Assembly (NCBI RefSeq): GCF_030272615.1
Contig: NC_081412.1
Span: 38,444,911-38,508,910 of the forward strand
Direction of reading: 5' to 3'
DNA: 64,000 nucleotides
Source of the DNA: Cryptomeria japonica
Lineage: Eukaryota; Streptophyta; Pinopsida; Cupressales; Cupressaceae
Below are positions 25,092 to 36,890 of the stretch, piece by piece. Both the position numbers and the translations under genes were made by a program. The notes under the pieces are model-generated. The model was not told where the DNA came from and did no database searches. It saw only the letters and a program-made list of their open reading frames with translations. Each line of letters begins with the position of its first letter. Positions within the stretch are counted from its first letter, which is position 1.

Positions 25092-26190
25092 TGTAGGAGC
25101 ACCTAACACAAAGGCATAAAAAGAGTCTATAAGAAGATAAAAATCAATTCATAAGTATTCAATTACATTTTCATTTGTAATTTCATTTTGAGTCAATATG
25201 AATCAATATGTAAGGCTAAAAGAGCCCATTGTAATGAGTTGTCCAAGTTGTCCTAATAAGGTCTTGAATTAGTCATTTGGTAAAATTTGTATAAAATATC
25301 CTTGGAGGGGTAAAATTGTGACAAAATTACATTATTATTCCATCCTAATATGTTTTGAAGGTTATTTTGAAGGTTTAAAGTCATTTGAGTCAAAAGTTGT
25401 AAAAGTTGTAAAATGCAACTTTTTCAAAAGTTGTAAAAAGACCAAAATGGAAAGTTGTATGGTCATAAGAGGAAGTTGGGTAGTTGTAAATTCCATGTGA
25501 AGATAAAAAGGCTATAAAACCTCTATAATGGTCGTTCATAAGTGTATGTAAAAATTGGAGAAGGAATTGGAAAGCATTGGAAACATTTTGGTATCATATT
25601 TTCATTGTTTTCAATCTCTTGTTTTGTGATCTTGGAAGTTTTCCCTCTTGTTTCCAGGCCTGGTACGGCCATGTACAGCATGGAAACAAGTGTATTTATA
25701 TCATGATAGTGTAGTAGATTGAATAATATTTCCATTTATTTTGGTTTGAGTTGAGTTCATGCATTTTTGAGAAAGTTATGAATGTTTTGGTGAAAACCGT
25801 TTGGAATTACCCAAAACCCTGATTCACGGCGACCAGTTTTGGAAAAATCATCATAACTTTGGATTTCATCATTGGATATTTCTATAATTTGGAGGAAATT
25901 TTTATAGCTAGCATTTCTATAATCTGACTGCAGCGATTGGCTTGAGAATTAATATTATAATAGTTATTAATGACTGTTCATGACTATAATTTCATGACCA
26001 GAATAGAGTAAATTTCATAGTTTGGACAAATACTTAGTTTTCATTTGCAAGAAATGAATAGATGAAGGGTTTAAATGATTCAGGTTTAATACATGATATA
26101 TGGAGAAGATTTTATAATGGTTATTTGATTGATTTTTTCATGATGCTTTGCATCAGTTAGATAGAAAAAGTTTGGATTAAACATTAAAAT
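25092..26190. mobile_element. Insertion in the telomere-like array, possible solo LTR
   Basis: About 1.1 kb of unrelated sequence splits the array. It starts TGTAGGAGCACC and holds several AAAGTTGTAAAA copies (25390-25450) and a TATA-box-like CTATAAAACC at about 25512. No ORF. Length, TG start and TATA box would suit a solo LTR, but I could not define the right end or a target duplication. Confidence 0.35.
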
Positions 26191-27005
26191 TAGCATTAGG
26201 GAACTCAATAAAGGAACTTAGGATTGGGCTTAGGTTATGGTTACGATTCAATAAGGTTTAGCATTAAGGTTAGGGTTGGGTTTGACATTAGTCTAATCTT
26301 TGTGTTAACTTTAATTAGGTTTAGAGTTAGTATTATGATTCAAATATAATTAAGATTATTAGATAAAGCATGATGTTAAAGTTCAATGATAAATTTTGGT
26401 TTAGGGTTAGGGTTTAACTTAAGCTAGTGTTAAATTTTTTGGTTAGGGTAGGGTTAGGGTTCAATTTGTGCTTATAATTTAATTATGGTTAAGATTAGGG
26501 TTCTAAAATTTAAAGCTTAGGGTTAGGGTTCAGTTAGGATCAAGGTTAAGCTATTAGGGTTAGGTTTTAGTTAGGGTTATGGTTCAAGATAGATTTTAAT
26601 TAAGGTTAAGTTTTAATTTGAAATACCTATTTAAGCTTAAGTTTGAGATTAGGGTTAAGGTTAAATTAGGTTTAGGGTGTTATATTAGCATGAGGGTTAG
26701 GGTTAGGTTTAAATTATGTTGAGGTTTAATTAGGGTTAGGGTGCAATTAAGGTTAGGATAGAGTTAGGGTTCAATTAAGATTAGCTTGGGGTTAGGGTTA
26801 GGGTTTACATTACAATTAGGTTGGGGTTTAACTAGGGCTAGGTTTATTGTTAAAATAGAGATAGGGTTAAGGTTATGTTAGGGATAGAATTAGGGCAAGA
26901 GTTAGGGTTGTGGTTAAGGTTAAGGTTCAAGGTTAATTAAGGTTAAGATTGAACTTACGTTACAATTAGTGTGTAATTAGGGTTAGGGTTGAGTTCAGGT
27001 CAAGA
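26191..27005. repeat. Degenerate TTAGGG-like array, right block
   Basis: Same repeat type as 24405-25090, with more A/T interruptions (AATTAGGGTT, GGTTTAGGGTT once). It ends abruptly where a gypsy LTR begins at 27011. Confidence 0.78.
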
Positions 27006-27010
27006 CTATG

Positions 27011-27796
27011 TGCATAAAGATGGGGGACCCAAAAGTGACCACCACACTTTTTGGACCCCTAGAGACCATAATATGGGTGTGTTACAATGAGCTCATATTA
27101 TGGTCAGTTTTTTACCATAAAGAAAAAATCCTCAAAAATCTTCATTTATATGTTTTTCTCTACAAACCTATAACTTACTAATTGTTTGAAGTGCACTTGC
27201 ATTGTTGGAGACCCCATTTTTTGCCAGTTCTTTGCAAGATCATTTATAAAATGCCGCCTTTACATCATTAAGGTCAAAGAGGTAAGTATTTTTACTTTTT
27301 TAGTGTAAAACTTGGATTAAATAAATAGATTTGATTAGTTTTCTAATGGAATCTATTCAATTATTTTTAGGAGTTGAGAATGCACTCACAAATGATTTGT
27401 AATGGGTGAAAATTTAGGGTTTTGCTAATTAAGGTAATAAACCCACTAATTTTGCTTAACCATTACATAGGGGTATTTAGGTCATTTACCTATTAGGCCA
27501 ACCTCCAATGATCATGAGAAGCCACAAAAATGAATTCCCATTGAAGAGATAGGACCCCTACCCTAATTCAAAATTGAGCCCCACTAAGAGGGACCATGCA
27601 ATTGGGTGCCATGGTCTTTCTTAAAATGGGACCCAAATGCAGCCCCAGGGAGAAGGGTACCCCACTAGGGAATCCATCAATGGGTGTTAATAGCATCAAA
27701 ATTGGAGATTGGGCACAAAACAAACCTAGATATATGATGAGGATAGGACACAAACATGAGGTCTAAATTGGCCTAGTGACTATTTACGATGCTACA
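27011..27796 (-). repeat. 3' LTR of a gypsy-type element
   Basis: On the minus strand it starts TGTAGCATCGTAAAT at 27796 and plausibly ends TTTATGCA at 27011. The start and the preceding polypurine tract match the gypsy element at 39-47 kb (TGTAGC(A/G)TC(A/G)TAAATTG). The bodies differ, so it is a related but separate family. Confidence 0.62.
27064..27105. repeat. Perfect 12-bp inverted repeat
   Basis: GACCATAATATG at 27064-27075 is followed after 18 bases by its exact reverse complement at 27094-27105. It lies near the end of the gypsy LTR and could form a hairpin in DNA or RNA. Confidence 0.75.
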
Positions 27797-28330
27797 TTTA
27801 GCCCCCACTTTAATGGGAGTATGAGCCTATGCAAATACTTGTAGTAACATAGATGAAAGAGATGGAAGAGAGGGGAAATTAGGAGCACAATCACAAGGAG
27901 TATAAAACATCATTAATTTTGAGGAACCAAGCCCCCAATCTTAGGATGTTAACTCACTCAAACACATGAAAGGGCACACAAAAACAAAAAGAAAAAAGAA
28001 AACAAAGCCAAAAAGGCAAAAGACTCACAACACAAAATCTAAAAACCAAAAACAAGGTCTCACATCAACTAGTCGAAGAGACCTCGATATCAAATGTCTC
28101 AATCATTGATGTTATTCTTGAAAAATTCCATCTCAATAACACAAGCAATCACATAAAATGAGAAAAAGAATGCATCATCCATGAACTATTAATAGAAAAT
28201 CTACAAGCTCATGAGAAGAAAGAAAGAAAGCATAGATACACATTCTAGATGTACTTTTCTAGGTTATCCATGAGAGAAGACATGGATACACATTCTACAT
28301 GGGTGATCCCATAATACTAGGTTACACTTT
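27797..28330 (-). mobile_element. Polypurine tract and 3' internal remnant of gypsy element
   Basis: The minus strand carries AAAGTGGGGGCTAAA (27797-27811) next to the LTR, identical to the tract at 45732-45746. Further inside, at about 28240-28300, are CATGGAT(A/C)ACC-like repeats that resemble three copies at 45111, 45161 and 45224 in the intact gypsy element. No coding region remains. Confidence 0.55.
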
Positions 28331-28805
28331 TTTGCCAAACTTGACACTGAAATCAACATTTTGCATCAGATCTTTACTTTCTACAACTTATAGTAGCTAA
28401 ACGATTAAGAATTTGAAGATAAAGCAAACTACTAATTTGTGATATTTTTCATATATATTCTAAATATTTTTTTTTTTAAATAACTAGAAATTAATTTTTC
28501 GTATTGTTATGTAACTTTTAATAACTCAATATTTACAAGAATCATGATTTTTTAGAAGTGACATTTATTTGGTAATGCATAACATTTTTTATAGTAAGAA
28601 GGAAATTCTAATTTGAAATATAGAATTGTCACACCAATATCTAGTGAATTGATATTTTTTCATAATATTTTGTTACATTTATTTTTTTAGTTAATTTTTG
28701 AAGACAGTGTAATTGTAACTTGGATAGAGGTGTATTTCGTAATGCTTAACTTTTTTGTATGCTATTGAATTAACTTATTCTTTTTGTGTTGAAATGAGGA
28801 TATCA
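28331..28805. other. AT-rich sequence, nothing recognised
   Basis: No ORF, no repeat unit and no element terminus that I can see. Confidence 0.4.
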
Positions 28806-29480
28806 ATGTTAGACAATTCAAATAACTAGAAGACAACTGAGAGGGGAGGGTGAATTAGTTGTCACAGATTACCATAACCATTAGCAATTTAAACTTTAAT
28901 ACTGGAACCCAAAACATTAATAGATAAACCAATTAGGCATAAACAATAATCACAGAATAAATACCACCCACATGACAATTGAGGGAAATATTTGTACATG
29001 GAAAAACCAATAAAGAGTAAAACCATGGTGGGAACCCTACCCACAGTTAGATAATACTTCTGCAGTAAGTATGTGAATTACAATTGAGGGGCCTACACAT
29101 GTAGGAAGGCCAATAGCCTAGAGCACACTGCTCATCACAAAATGAGCATCACTGACTACATATAAATCCAGACTATAATCTGGAGAAGTGTTGAACTGCA
29201 AAAGATAGCATCTCCTATGCCTGAGTACAATTCTGATTAAGCTCAATACTGGAGGAATAAATCCTCTAACATAAACCTAATTTGATCTCCAATGATTGAC
29301 CAACTCCTCTACCTGAATGATATTACATTATTCACACATTACATTCCTTGACCATGACCTCTTACAATAACTATGATCATCTACAATGAGATCTTACACC
29401 TATGTATACTAACCCTCGACCATAAACAATCAGTTCAGCCATCAAACAATAAACTAACTACATAATTACAAACCATGTCG
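28806..29480 (-). repeat. Copia LTR fragment (R/U5 part)
   Basis: The order of blocks matches the LTRs at 6.9 and 23.2 kb: a G-rich GGGGAGGGTGAATTAG, TACATGGAAAAACC, AAACCATGGTGGGAACCCTACCCA, GATAATACTT, CTAGAGCACACTGCTC and AGCATCTCC. It is diverged and has no adjoining gag or pol, so it is a solo LTR or fragment. The right limit is approximate. Confidence 0.65.
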
Positions 29481-29940
29481 GCCCACTAATACATTTGGAC
29501 TAGATTTTTGACTGAGGTTTCTGACAGAGAAGGTATATTGTGGCCAAATTTAATTTTTTTTGAAAAAATGCCCGCATTCATCGTAATTTCCACAGAAATT
29601 ACCTGTTTGGTTTCGACGAAGAAGGCATTAGCAATGAGAATTTTCTTTTTTTCAAAAAAGTGCTCGTGTTCGTCGTAATTCCGATGACAGTGGCCATTAC
29701 AAAATAAAAAAAGAGGCAGGGAATTCATTTGTGAATTGCAATCCCACGTAGGCATCCATGGTGACTTCAACCCCCAAGAACATCAAACCCACGTCGAAGG
29801 CAATCCCATGTAGGAGGTAGTTTCAAATTGCCCTAGTTTTTAATTTCATGTTGCAAAAAATATACATGTGGTGGTTAATTGTCCTAGTTTAATCTCATAA
29901 AACCATAGAACTATGATTGAGGAATGAGCGTTCAATTTTG
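29481..29940. other. Unclassified sequence with short repeats
   Basis: Two related segments about 90 bases apart (about 29555-29592 and 29640-29682) share a T-run, AAAAAA, TGC.CG..TTC.TCGTAATT. A short hairpin GTAATTTC-CACA-GAAATTAC lies at 29583-29602. No gene recognised. Confidence 0.4.
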
Positions 29941-30690
29941 TATCAGCAATCCCTTCCTCCCATATACGCACGTGTTGATTGTTCACATGAGATCACATCT
30001 CTTTGCGGCATTGTATCAAATAATTCATGAGCCTTGTCCATGTTTCCACATGTTGCATTCATGTCAAATAGGGCATTTGCAAGTACAACACCTAACAAAA
30101 TTCCTCTATCTTTTATGCTTTCATGGATGTCCATACCCTGTTCCAAATCTCCCATTTTTGCACAGGCAGGGAGGATGCTGGCAAAGGTTGTGGAATTTGG
30201 CTTTATGCCTTCTAATTTCATTTGCTTGAAAGTGTCTAAAGCCTTTTCGACAAATCCATTTTGTGCATATCTAGCAATCGTTGCAGTCCACGAGACAACA
30301 TTTCTTTCAGGCATTCTATCAAATAGTTCACGTGCCTTGTCTATGCTTCCACATTTTGCATACATGTCTACCAAGGCAGTTACAACTACAACATCTGACA
30401 AAATTTCTCTATCCTTTATGCTTCAATGAATGTCCATAACCTATTCCAAATCTCCCATTTTGGCACAGGCAGGGAGGATAGTAGCAATGGTCATGGAATT
30501 TGGCTTTACACCTGTTGATTACATTTGCTTGAAAGTTTCTAAAGCCTTCTCAACAAATCCATTTTGTGTAGTTGCAACTACATCTGACAAAATTCCTCTA
30601 TCTTTTATGCTTTGATGGATGTCCATACCCTATTCCAAAGCTCCCATTTTGGCACAGGCTAGGAGTAGGCTGGCAAACGTAACTAAAGAA
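29941..30690 (-). pseudogene. PPR protein remnant, PLS type
   Basis: The minus strand encodes pentatricopeptide repeats. A clear stretch at 30401-29943 contains TALVDMYAKCGSIDKARELF and MPERNVVSWTATIARYAQNG, hallmarks of the plant PLS subfamily that edits or processes organelle RNA. Upstream (30690-30420) two further repeat sets follow, with stops (for example after GDLE and KQM). In one set most of the VDMYAKCG-to-SWTA part is deleted, joining DVVATT directly to QNGFVEKALETF. No N-terminal targeting peptide and no E/DYW end are seen. It is a fragment of a once larger intronless gene. Confidence 0.85.
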
Positions 30691-32117
30691 ATTCAATGAT
30701 CAGCTCCAAATACATCAAACCACTACTAACAAAACCGAGAGTCTAAAATATGATAGGGAATAGTGTGAGCTGTCCTGAAATAAAATATTTTATTTTCAAT
30801 TTCAACTAAAACATAATTACTCGGCCATTTAATGTTATTAATAAGTGTTTAATTTATGAAAGAGATAAATGGTTGGCCACGAGTACATGAGTTACTAAAT
30901 GCACACAAATAAGTGAATTTGATATTCAAAACTATCTACAATGAATTCAATTCTTGTCCATTAGTCATTTATGTTTGCAATAAGCATTTTTCTTTGTTTT
31001 TCTTAATCTTTATTCATAGTTATGTGCATATTTCACATTCTATAATTAGGATATCAATTGCTATGGTTGAACACTAGCATAATGTTTGTGTTGTGGTATA
31101 GATGCGTGGAAACATAATTATGGGATTGTTATATTATAGAGATCATAAATCTAGATATCGCATATTAGTTCTAGCTCTTCTTGGATTGAGTCTAAAGTTG
31201 ATATATAGTCATAAAGCCATTATTAGCAGATCTATCCATTTCTAGTAAAGACAATTGAGAAAGTCATTTTGATATTGAGAGTTTCTTATTTGTTTACCTA
31301 TTGATCATTATTAAGCCATAATATTTAGGTCTATTTATCTCTCTTGCAAAACCTCTGTAAGTGTCCTAGATTGTCCCTACTACTCACTCTTCAATTCCTC
31401 AAGCTTCCACTTGTACAACTTACAACAAATGATATGTTGATAAAAGAAATTCTTGAAATAGGGATACAATCGAAAGACAAGTACATACAAACCTCCTTAG
31501 TTGAAAGTAAAATCTGTGTATAAAAAGAGTACATTGAATCCCAATCCATAAACACAATAGAGATATCAATGAAGACTTAATTGGATGTAGCATGTTGCAC
31601 CAAAGTTGTTAGAGTATGCTAAGCTAGTACATAATGTTTTGTAAAGCCACATTAGTATTTTACCCAGATCGCTATCTACCAAAACTAACTATAGTAATCC
31701 TTTTGAGGATTAATTTCATGGTGCTAGATCTTCATTTAGTTCCACTTCTTGTTGGAGAAAAGAACAATTATTTCTTGAGGTAAATGAATATCCCATCAAC
31801 AAAGGACAAGACCCTTTCTAGAATATAGCAAATTCTACTCCAACAAAAGATCATGGGGGTTTCACTAGAGATATTGAATAAGAGATAGACTTCTACTGCT
31901 GCATTAAAAGCATTGGCATATTCTTCATTTATTGATGCAAACTCTCTGTGATGCCACCACAACCAACAAAGGTGTAAAAAGTTGTTTGCAATGCATGGAT
32001 TTTTTGGATTGTCCTTTGAGAAAACAGAATTAAAGTATGGAAGCAGGATCTGCCAGCTCCTGAGGGAAAGACCATGTCAGAAAATAATTTCTATTTTCTT
32101 GCCTATGAAGAAAGACC
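30691..32117. other. Non-coding 5' flank of CACTA transposase
   Basis: AT-rich with no convincing ORF. CACTACTAACAAAACC at 30721 is a possible CACTA terminus, but I found no matching inverted copy downstream. A 16-base direct repeat (GAAAGACCATGTCAGA) occurs at about 32069 and 32109, just before the transposase start. Confidence 0.4.
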
Positions 32118-35100
32118 ATGTCAGACAATATCAATGAACAACAAAATAAGGAGACAATTGCTAGATTGTGGTATAACTTGAAAAGAAAAGGTGGTGGAAA
32201 ATGTTATTGTCTGTGCAAAATTTGTAAGGGGTTAAAGACTAGAAGACTTCTAATCAAAATAGAGAAGAAACATTGTAGGCTACATGGTCACATTGAAGGT
32301 GGACATGATTATCATCCATTGGTAAGTTTTTCATTATATCATTTTGACAATTTAAATGCATAATAAATCACATGATGATGAGATCATGATCATGGTTTAT
32401 TTATGTATATCAATTTTATATAGGTCGAGCACCTCGGAGCACATGGTATGGATCAACACAACCCTGAGAATATGGTTTTCAAAGTGGATGAACATGGAGG
32501 TGTGAATATCGAAGCTGAAGATAATGATCCCATGGAAGATGACGATCATGAGCTAGAAAACATAATTGAAGATGATGGTACAAATACATTGATCCATGAC
32601 TCATTTAGTACTCACGCAGCTGATCATGATGATGAAGATGACCTTGATGTTGTTCATGATGTCCCTCTACTTGAGAAGGCATCTGAGGCCCTTTACGAAG
32701 GCTCGCAGGCAACTCTTCTCTCCGTTGTATTCTTGTTGGTGAACTTGAAGGTTATGAATGGTTTATCCAACATAACAATGTCACATATGTTAAGGCATGT
32801 CATATATGTCATAATAAACTATGAATCACGTTGTACCATTAATATTCTTTATTATAACAAATTATATTTTATTGCTGTAGATTGATAGGTGAGTTTTTGT
32901 TACCACCATCAAATATTTTACCTCGCTCATACCGAGAATTATCTGTCGTTATGAAAGATATTGGAATGGAGTATCAAGCAATAGATGCTTGTCCCAATGA
33001 TCATATTATATATCACAAACAACATGAATTTTGAACCGAATGCCCTGAATTTCATATCAGTAGATATCGAATAGATCAAATAACAAAAAGGGTTCCTTGC
33101 AAGGTTCTTCGCTATATTCCCATTATTCCACATATGCAACGATTATTCAAGTGCACTAGCTTGGCACAATTTATGGATTACCATGCACGCAATAGAAGTC
33201 GAGATGACATTACTTGAATGCCTGTGGATGGTTCAGCATTTATGGACATAGAGGAAAAGTGGCCACACTTTAAAGAAGAACCTCGTAATCTCAGGTTTTC
33301 ATTGGCAGTGGACGGTGTCAATCCATTTGGAGAGATGAGATCTATTTACTCAGTGTGGCCTGTTTTTGTTATCAACAATAACATTCCTCCATGGATGTCA
33401 ATAAAGAGGGAGCACATAATGTTGGCAATGACTATTCCAGGTATTTTATCATTTAAATATAGTCGTCTAAATTTAATTATAAATATTGCAGTAAAATGGT
33501 CATAATAATTATATAATGTTTTTGTTCATTCGATTAGGTAAGTACCAAGTTAAAGATATGAATGTATATATCAAGCCTCTTATCGATGAGTTGCTGGAGT
33601 TATGGAATGGTGTCACTATGTATGATGTCTCTAGACCAATAGGACAAAGACAATTTCAATTCCATGCAATGCTTCTATGGACAATACATTATGCCCTGGG
33701 GCTAACACATTTTTGTGGTATGTTATAGTGTTTAAGTTGTGCATGAACATTATAATTCAAAAAATTATCATATTTAATCCAATTATACATTATCTTGTAG
33801 GTCTTCAAACAAAGGGAAAATTTGCATGTCCTGTTTGTGGTCCAAAGATGAAATCTCATCATTCAAAAAGTTTAGGAAAGCAGGGGTTTGATGAGTATAG
33901 GCACTTTCTCCACAAAAATCATAAGTATTGAAATACTGAAAAACATTTTTTCAATGGGAAAGAAGAGAATACATCAAAGCCCCGAAGAATGACACCTCAC
34001 CTGTGGAAGTTGGAATATAATAGAATTAATCATCAAGGTAATGCCATTCCTTCTATTGGTTTGTCATAAAACATCTTTTCTATTTTTTTTTGTTTACTGA
34101 TGATGTGATTGATGATCATGAAGGTCGTGAAGGCATAAATGACCACCTTCCTAAGGGAATAAAAAGTTATCCCCGATAATTTAGTAGGTTGCCCTACTAT
34201 GAGCAGTTACAAATTTTTCATTTGTTTGATAGTATGCATATTGGAAAGAATATAATAGAGACATTATGGAAAATATTGGATGGAAGGCATGACAAAGAAA
34301 AAATTGTCAAAATATGTAGTGACATTCAGGATTCCAATCATGCAATGATAAATGTCATTCAATCAAATAGCCATGGAGACCAGATTAATATAAGTGAGCT
34401 TCCTTGGTTATTAACGGACCAGCTAAGCAATGCTATAAAAGAAGTCATACGAAAAATTTGATTTCCCATAGGATTTGCTGCGAACATAAACAATCTCATA
34501 TCAAAGAAAAGTGAATTTGGGCCAGGGATGAAAACGCATGATTGGCATACCTTCATTAAGGTAATTCATGTTCTTGTGTTTTTAGTATGTATTTAAGTAC
34601 TGTGCGTACGTGTACTTTTCATTATATTACAAAAAAATGAAAAGATAATTTTATACTTGTTGCAATACGTTCTACCTCTATCTCTCCCAGACGACTTCGA
34701 TAATAATGTCAAGCAAGTCATATATGATCTAAGTAGTGAGATTTGTTTAGTTCGTTGTATAGATATTATATTTGTGATTTGTTTTACTTCTTATGTAATA
34801 TATTTTTTTGCATCTTGAATACCTTGTAGGTGGTTGTCATGTAAAGAAATCCATAAAGACAATATAAAATATTGGAATAGAAAAATTCCTCATGTAATGT
34901 GTGAAATGCAAAAGTGTCTACCTCTAGCTTTTTTCAATGTACAAGAACACTACCTCATACACCAAGTTGAGGAGATTGAATTGTGTGGACCTATACACAC
35001 TAGGTCAATGTGGATGGTTGAGAGGCACTTGAAATTTTTGAAGGCTTTGGTTCGACAAAGAGCACATCCTGAGGGTTCTGTGGTGGAGGGATATATGGTA

Positions 35101-36181
35101 TACCAGACTATGGTGTACATTTTTGAATATCTTCCTAAGTTTGCAGCAAAGATCCACATGGATCGCATTTGGGATCCCAACACCATTAACAAATTCGAAG
35201 GGGAGTACTTGACGGGGAAAGGTAGATTGAGGAAAGTGAGAGCTAATTATAAGATGTTATTGTAGTTAATTAATTCTTAATCTTCAAAATAAATCAATTG
35301 TAAGATGTCTATTTATTTTTTGTATAGTTTGTTGAGAGTGGGATGCACTACATTTGTATATTGCAAACAATCTTGATTGGATGATGGTATGGATTGAACG
35401 TTGTCAACATTTTGGATGCACGTTAACATGGGAAGTTGTGGCTTCATTGGTTAAAGAAGCACATCGTAATGGAGATTCCAATGTTACACAAAGGGAAATT
35501 GATTTAGCATATGGTTTAAGAGATAAAGAGGTACGTATAAATTTATTAATCACCCATATGTTTATCAACTCATAATGCAATAAATTTTACATGTTTGACA
35601 TATCGTAGGTCAAACACCACAATGCTATGTGCTGTAATGGTCATAAATTTTGCATAAAAAAGTTGGATGACACGAAGAAAACTTGTGATTCTGGCATCAC
35701 TGCAGTCTTTGAGGTGACAAATATTTCATCAAGAAATGGCATTCATCCTCAACAGTCTCAAAATCGATACTATGGCATTTTGGATGATATACTTGAGTGT
35801 GACTTTAATTCCTTCAAATTAGTTTTGTTCATCGTCAAATGGTACAAGCTACGATTGAATAAAAATGATCCTGATAGAACTGTTATTCAACATGATAATG
35901 GTTTTATAATGCTAAATACAAGGTCATTTGAACCAGTTGGGGATGAGCCCTATGTTCTTCCAAGCCAATGTGAGCAAGTATTTTACTCAGAGGTTCCAGA
36001 TAAATTGGGTTGGTCATTTTTTGTTAGACATGATCCAAGAGGAAGGCCGATAAAGTATAATGTGATGGAAGAAGAAGATACCAAAGAAGTAGAAGATGAA
36101 GTGGATGATGATCACAATCGACAGTTTCACAATGACGAAGAAGAAGAAGAAGAAGAAGAAGAAGAAGAAGAAGAAGAAGAA

Positions 36182-36228
<47 letters not shown>

Positions 36229-36352
36229 CGGTGATGGTGATGATGGTGATGATGATGGCGATGACGTTGATGATGATGATGATGATGACGACGACGACGA
36301 CGACAACGACGACGACGACGACGATGACGACGATGACGACGACGACGATGAC

Positions 36353-36425
<73 letters not shown>

Positions 36426-36463
36426 GTGATGATGACCTTGATGTTCATGATGATGAAGAATGA
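32118..36463 (+). pseudogene. CACTA (En/Spm) TNP2-type transposase
   Basis: Multi-exon gene. Exon 1 (32118-32321, CYCLCKICKG zinc-like segment) splices in frame to exon 2 at 32424. The transposase core follows: YRELSVVMKDIG and ACPNDHIIYHKQHE (about 32930-33020), DGVNPFGEMRSIYSVWPVF with PPWMSIKREHIMLAM (33315-33440), FACPVCGPKMKSHHS (33820-33860) and HLFDSMHIGKNI (34220-34260). A DUF4218-like block (34834-35265) and a DUF4216-like block (35627-36060, YGILDDILECDF ... GWSFFVRHDPRGRPI) follow, then a tail of more than 100 acidic residues. Such transposases cut at CACTA termini. In-frame stops at 33032, 33215, 33929, 34177 and 34459 and one lost acceptor near 34664 make this copy inactive. Confidence 0.85.
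36137..36436 (+). repeat. GAA/GAT/GAC trinucleotide microsatellite in coding frame
   Basis: Blocks of (GAA)n, then (GAT)n, a mixed GAT/GGT part, (GAC)n and again (GAT)n. In the transposase frame it encodes a run of Glu then Asp with a few Gly, Val and Asn. The other frames and the antisense strand are also open only because the repeat lacks stops. Confidence 0.9.
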
Positions 36464-36890
36464 AAAGTATGAGGAATGCAATTAGTATATTATCTATTTA
36501 ATATTGAATTCTTGATAGAATTTTTTTTACATAATTAATTCATTCTATTTTGAATTCTAATGCCATTACATAATTAATTCATGATGCACCTTTTAATATG
36601 GAGATGGAGATAGGGAGTGTGACTATTTATGTGAGAAATTTTAAACTGTGTTTATTTATGGAAATTGGATTGTTTATTAGCTATGTGACTATTTATGTGA
36701 CCATTTAGTTGAGGATCCTGCATAGTCTACATAAAGTAAAGGTAAGGAATTAAAAAATTTACAATGATTTTGATGACAACATCTTTTTAATATTTAATAC
36801 TCTTTTTGTCTACAAAGTTCATGTTGTTCATGTTGTGTATGATGTAACTTCGCTAACGTTTTTTATATTTTTTCTTTGTCACAAGCCGAC
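36464..36890. other. Spacer between the two CACTA genes
   Basis: AT-rich sequence with no ORF. TTTATGTGA-type words repeat near 36620-36700. Confidence 0.4.

Noticed and set aside
24405-27005. A true chromosome end
   Set aside because: Units are degenerate and unrelated DNA continues on both sides.
30034-30615. Plus-strand ORFs of 131 and 61 codons
   Set aside because: They are antisense to the PPR repeats and mirror their periodicity.
30721-30736. CACTACTAACAAAACC as the left end of the CACTA transposon
   Set aside because: No matching inverted terminus or 3-bp duplication was found; kept only as a candidate in the flank note.
36014-36485. Long ORFs rich in Ile/Val/Phe (minus) or Met/Thr/Lys (plus)
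   Set aside because: They are the other frames of the GAA/GAT/GAC repeat, open only because the repeat has no stop.
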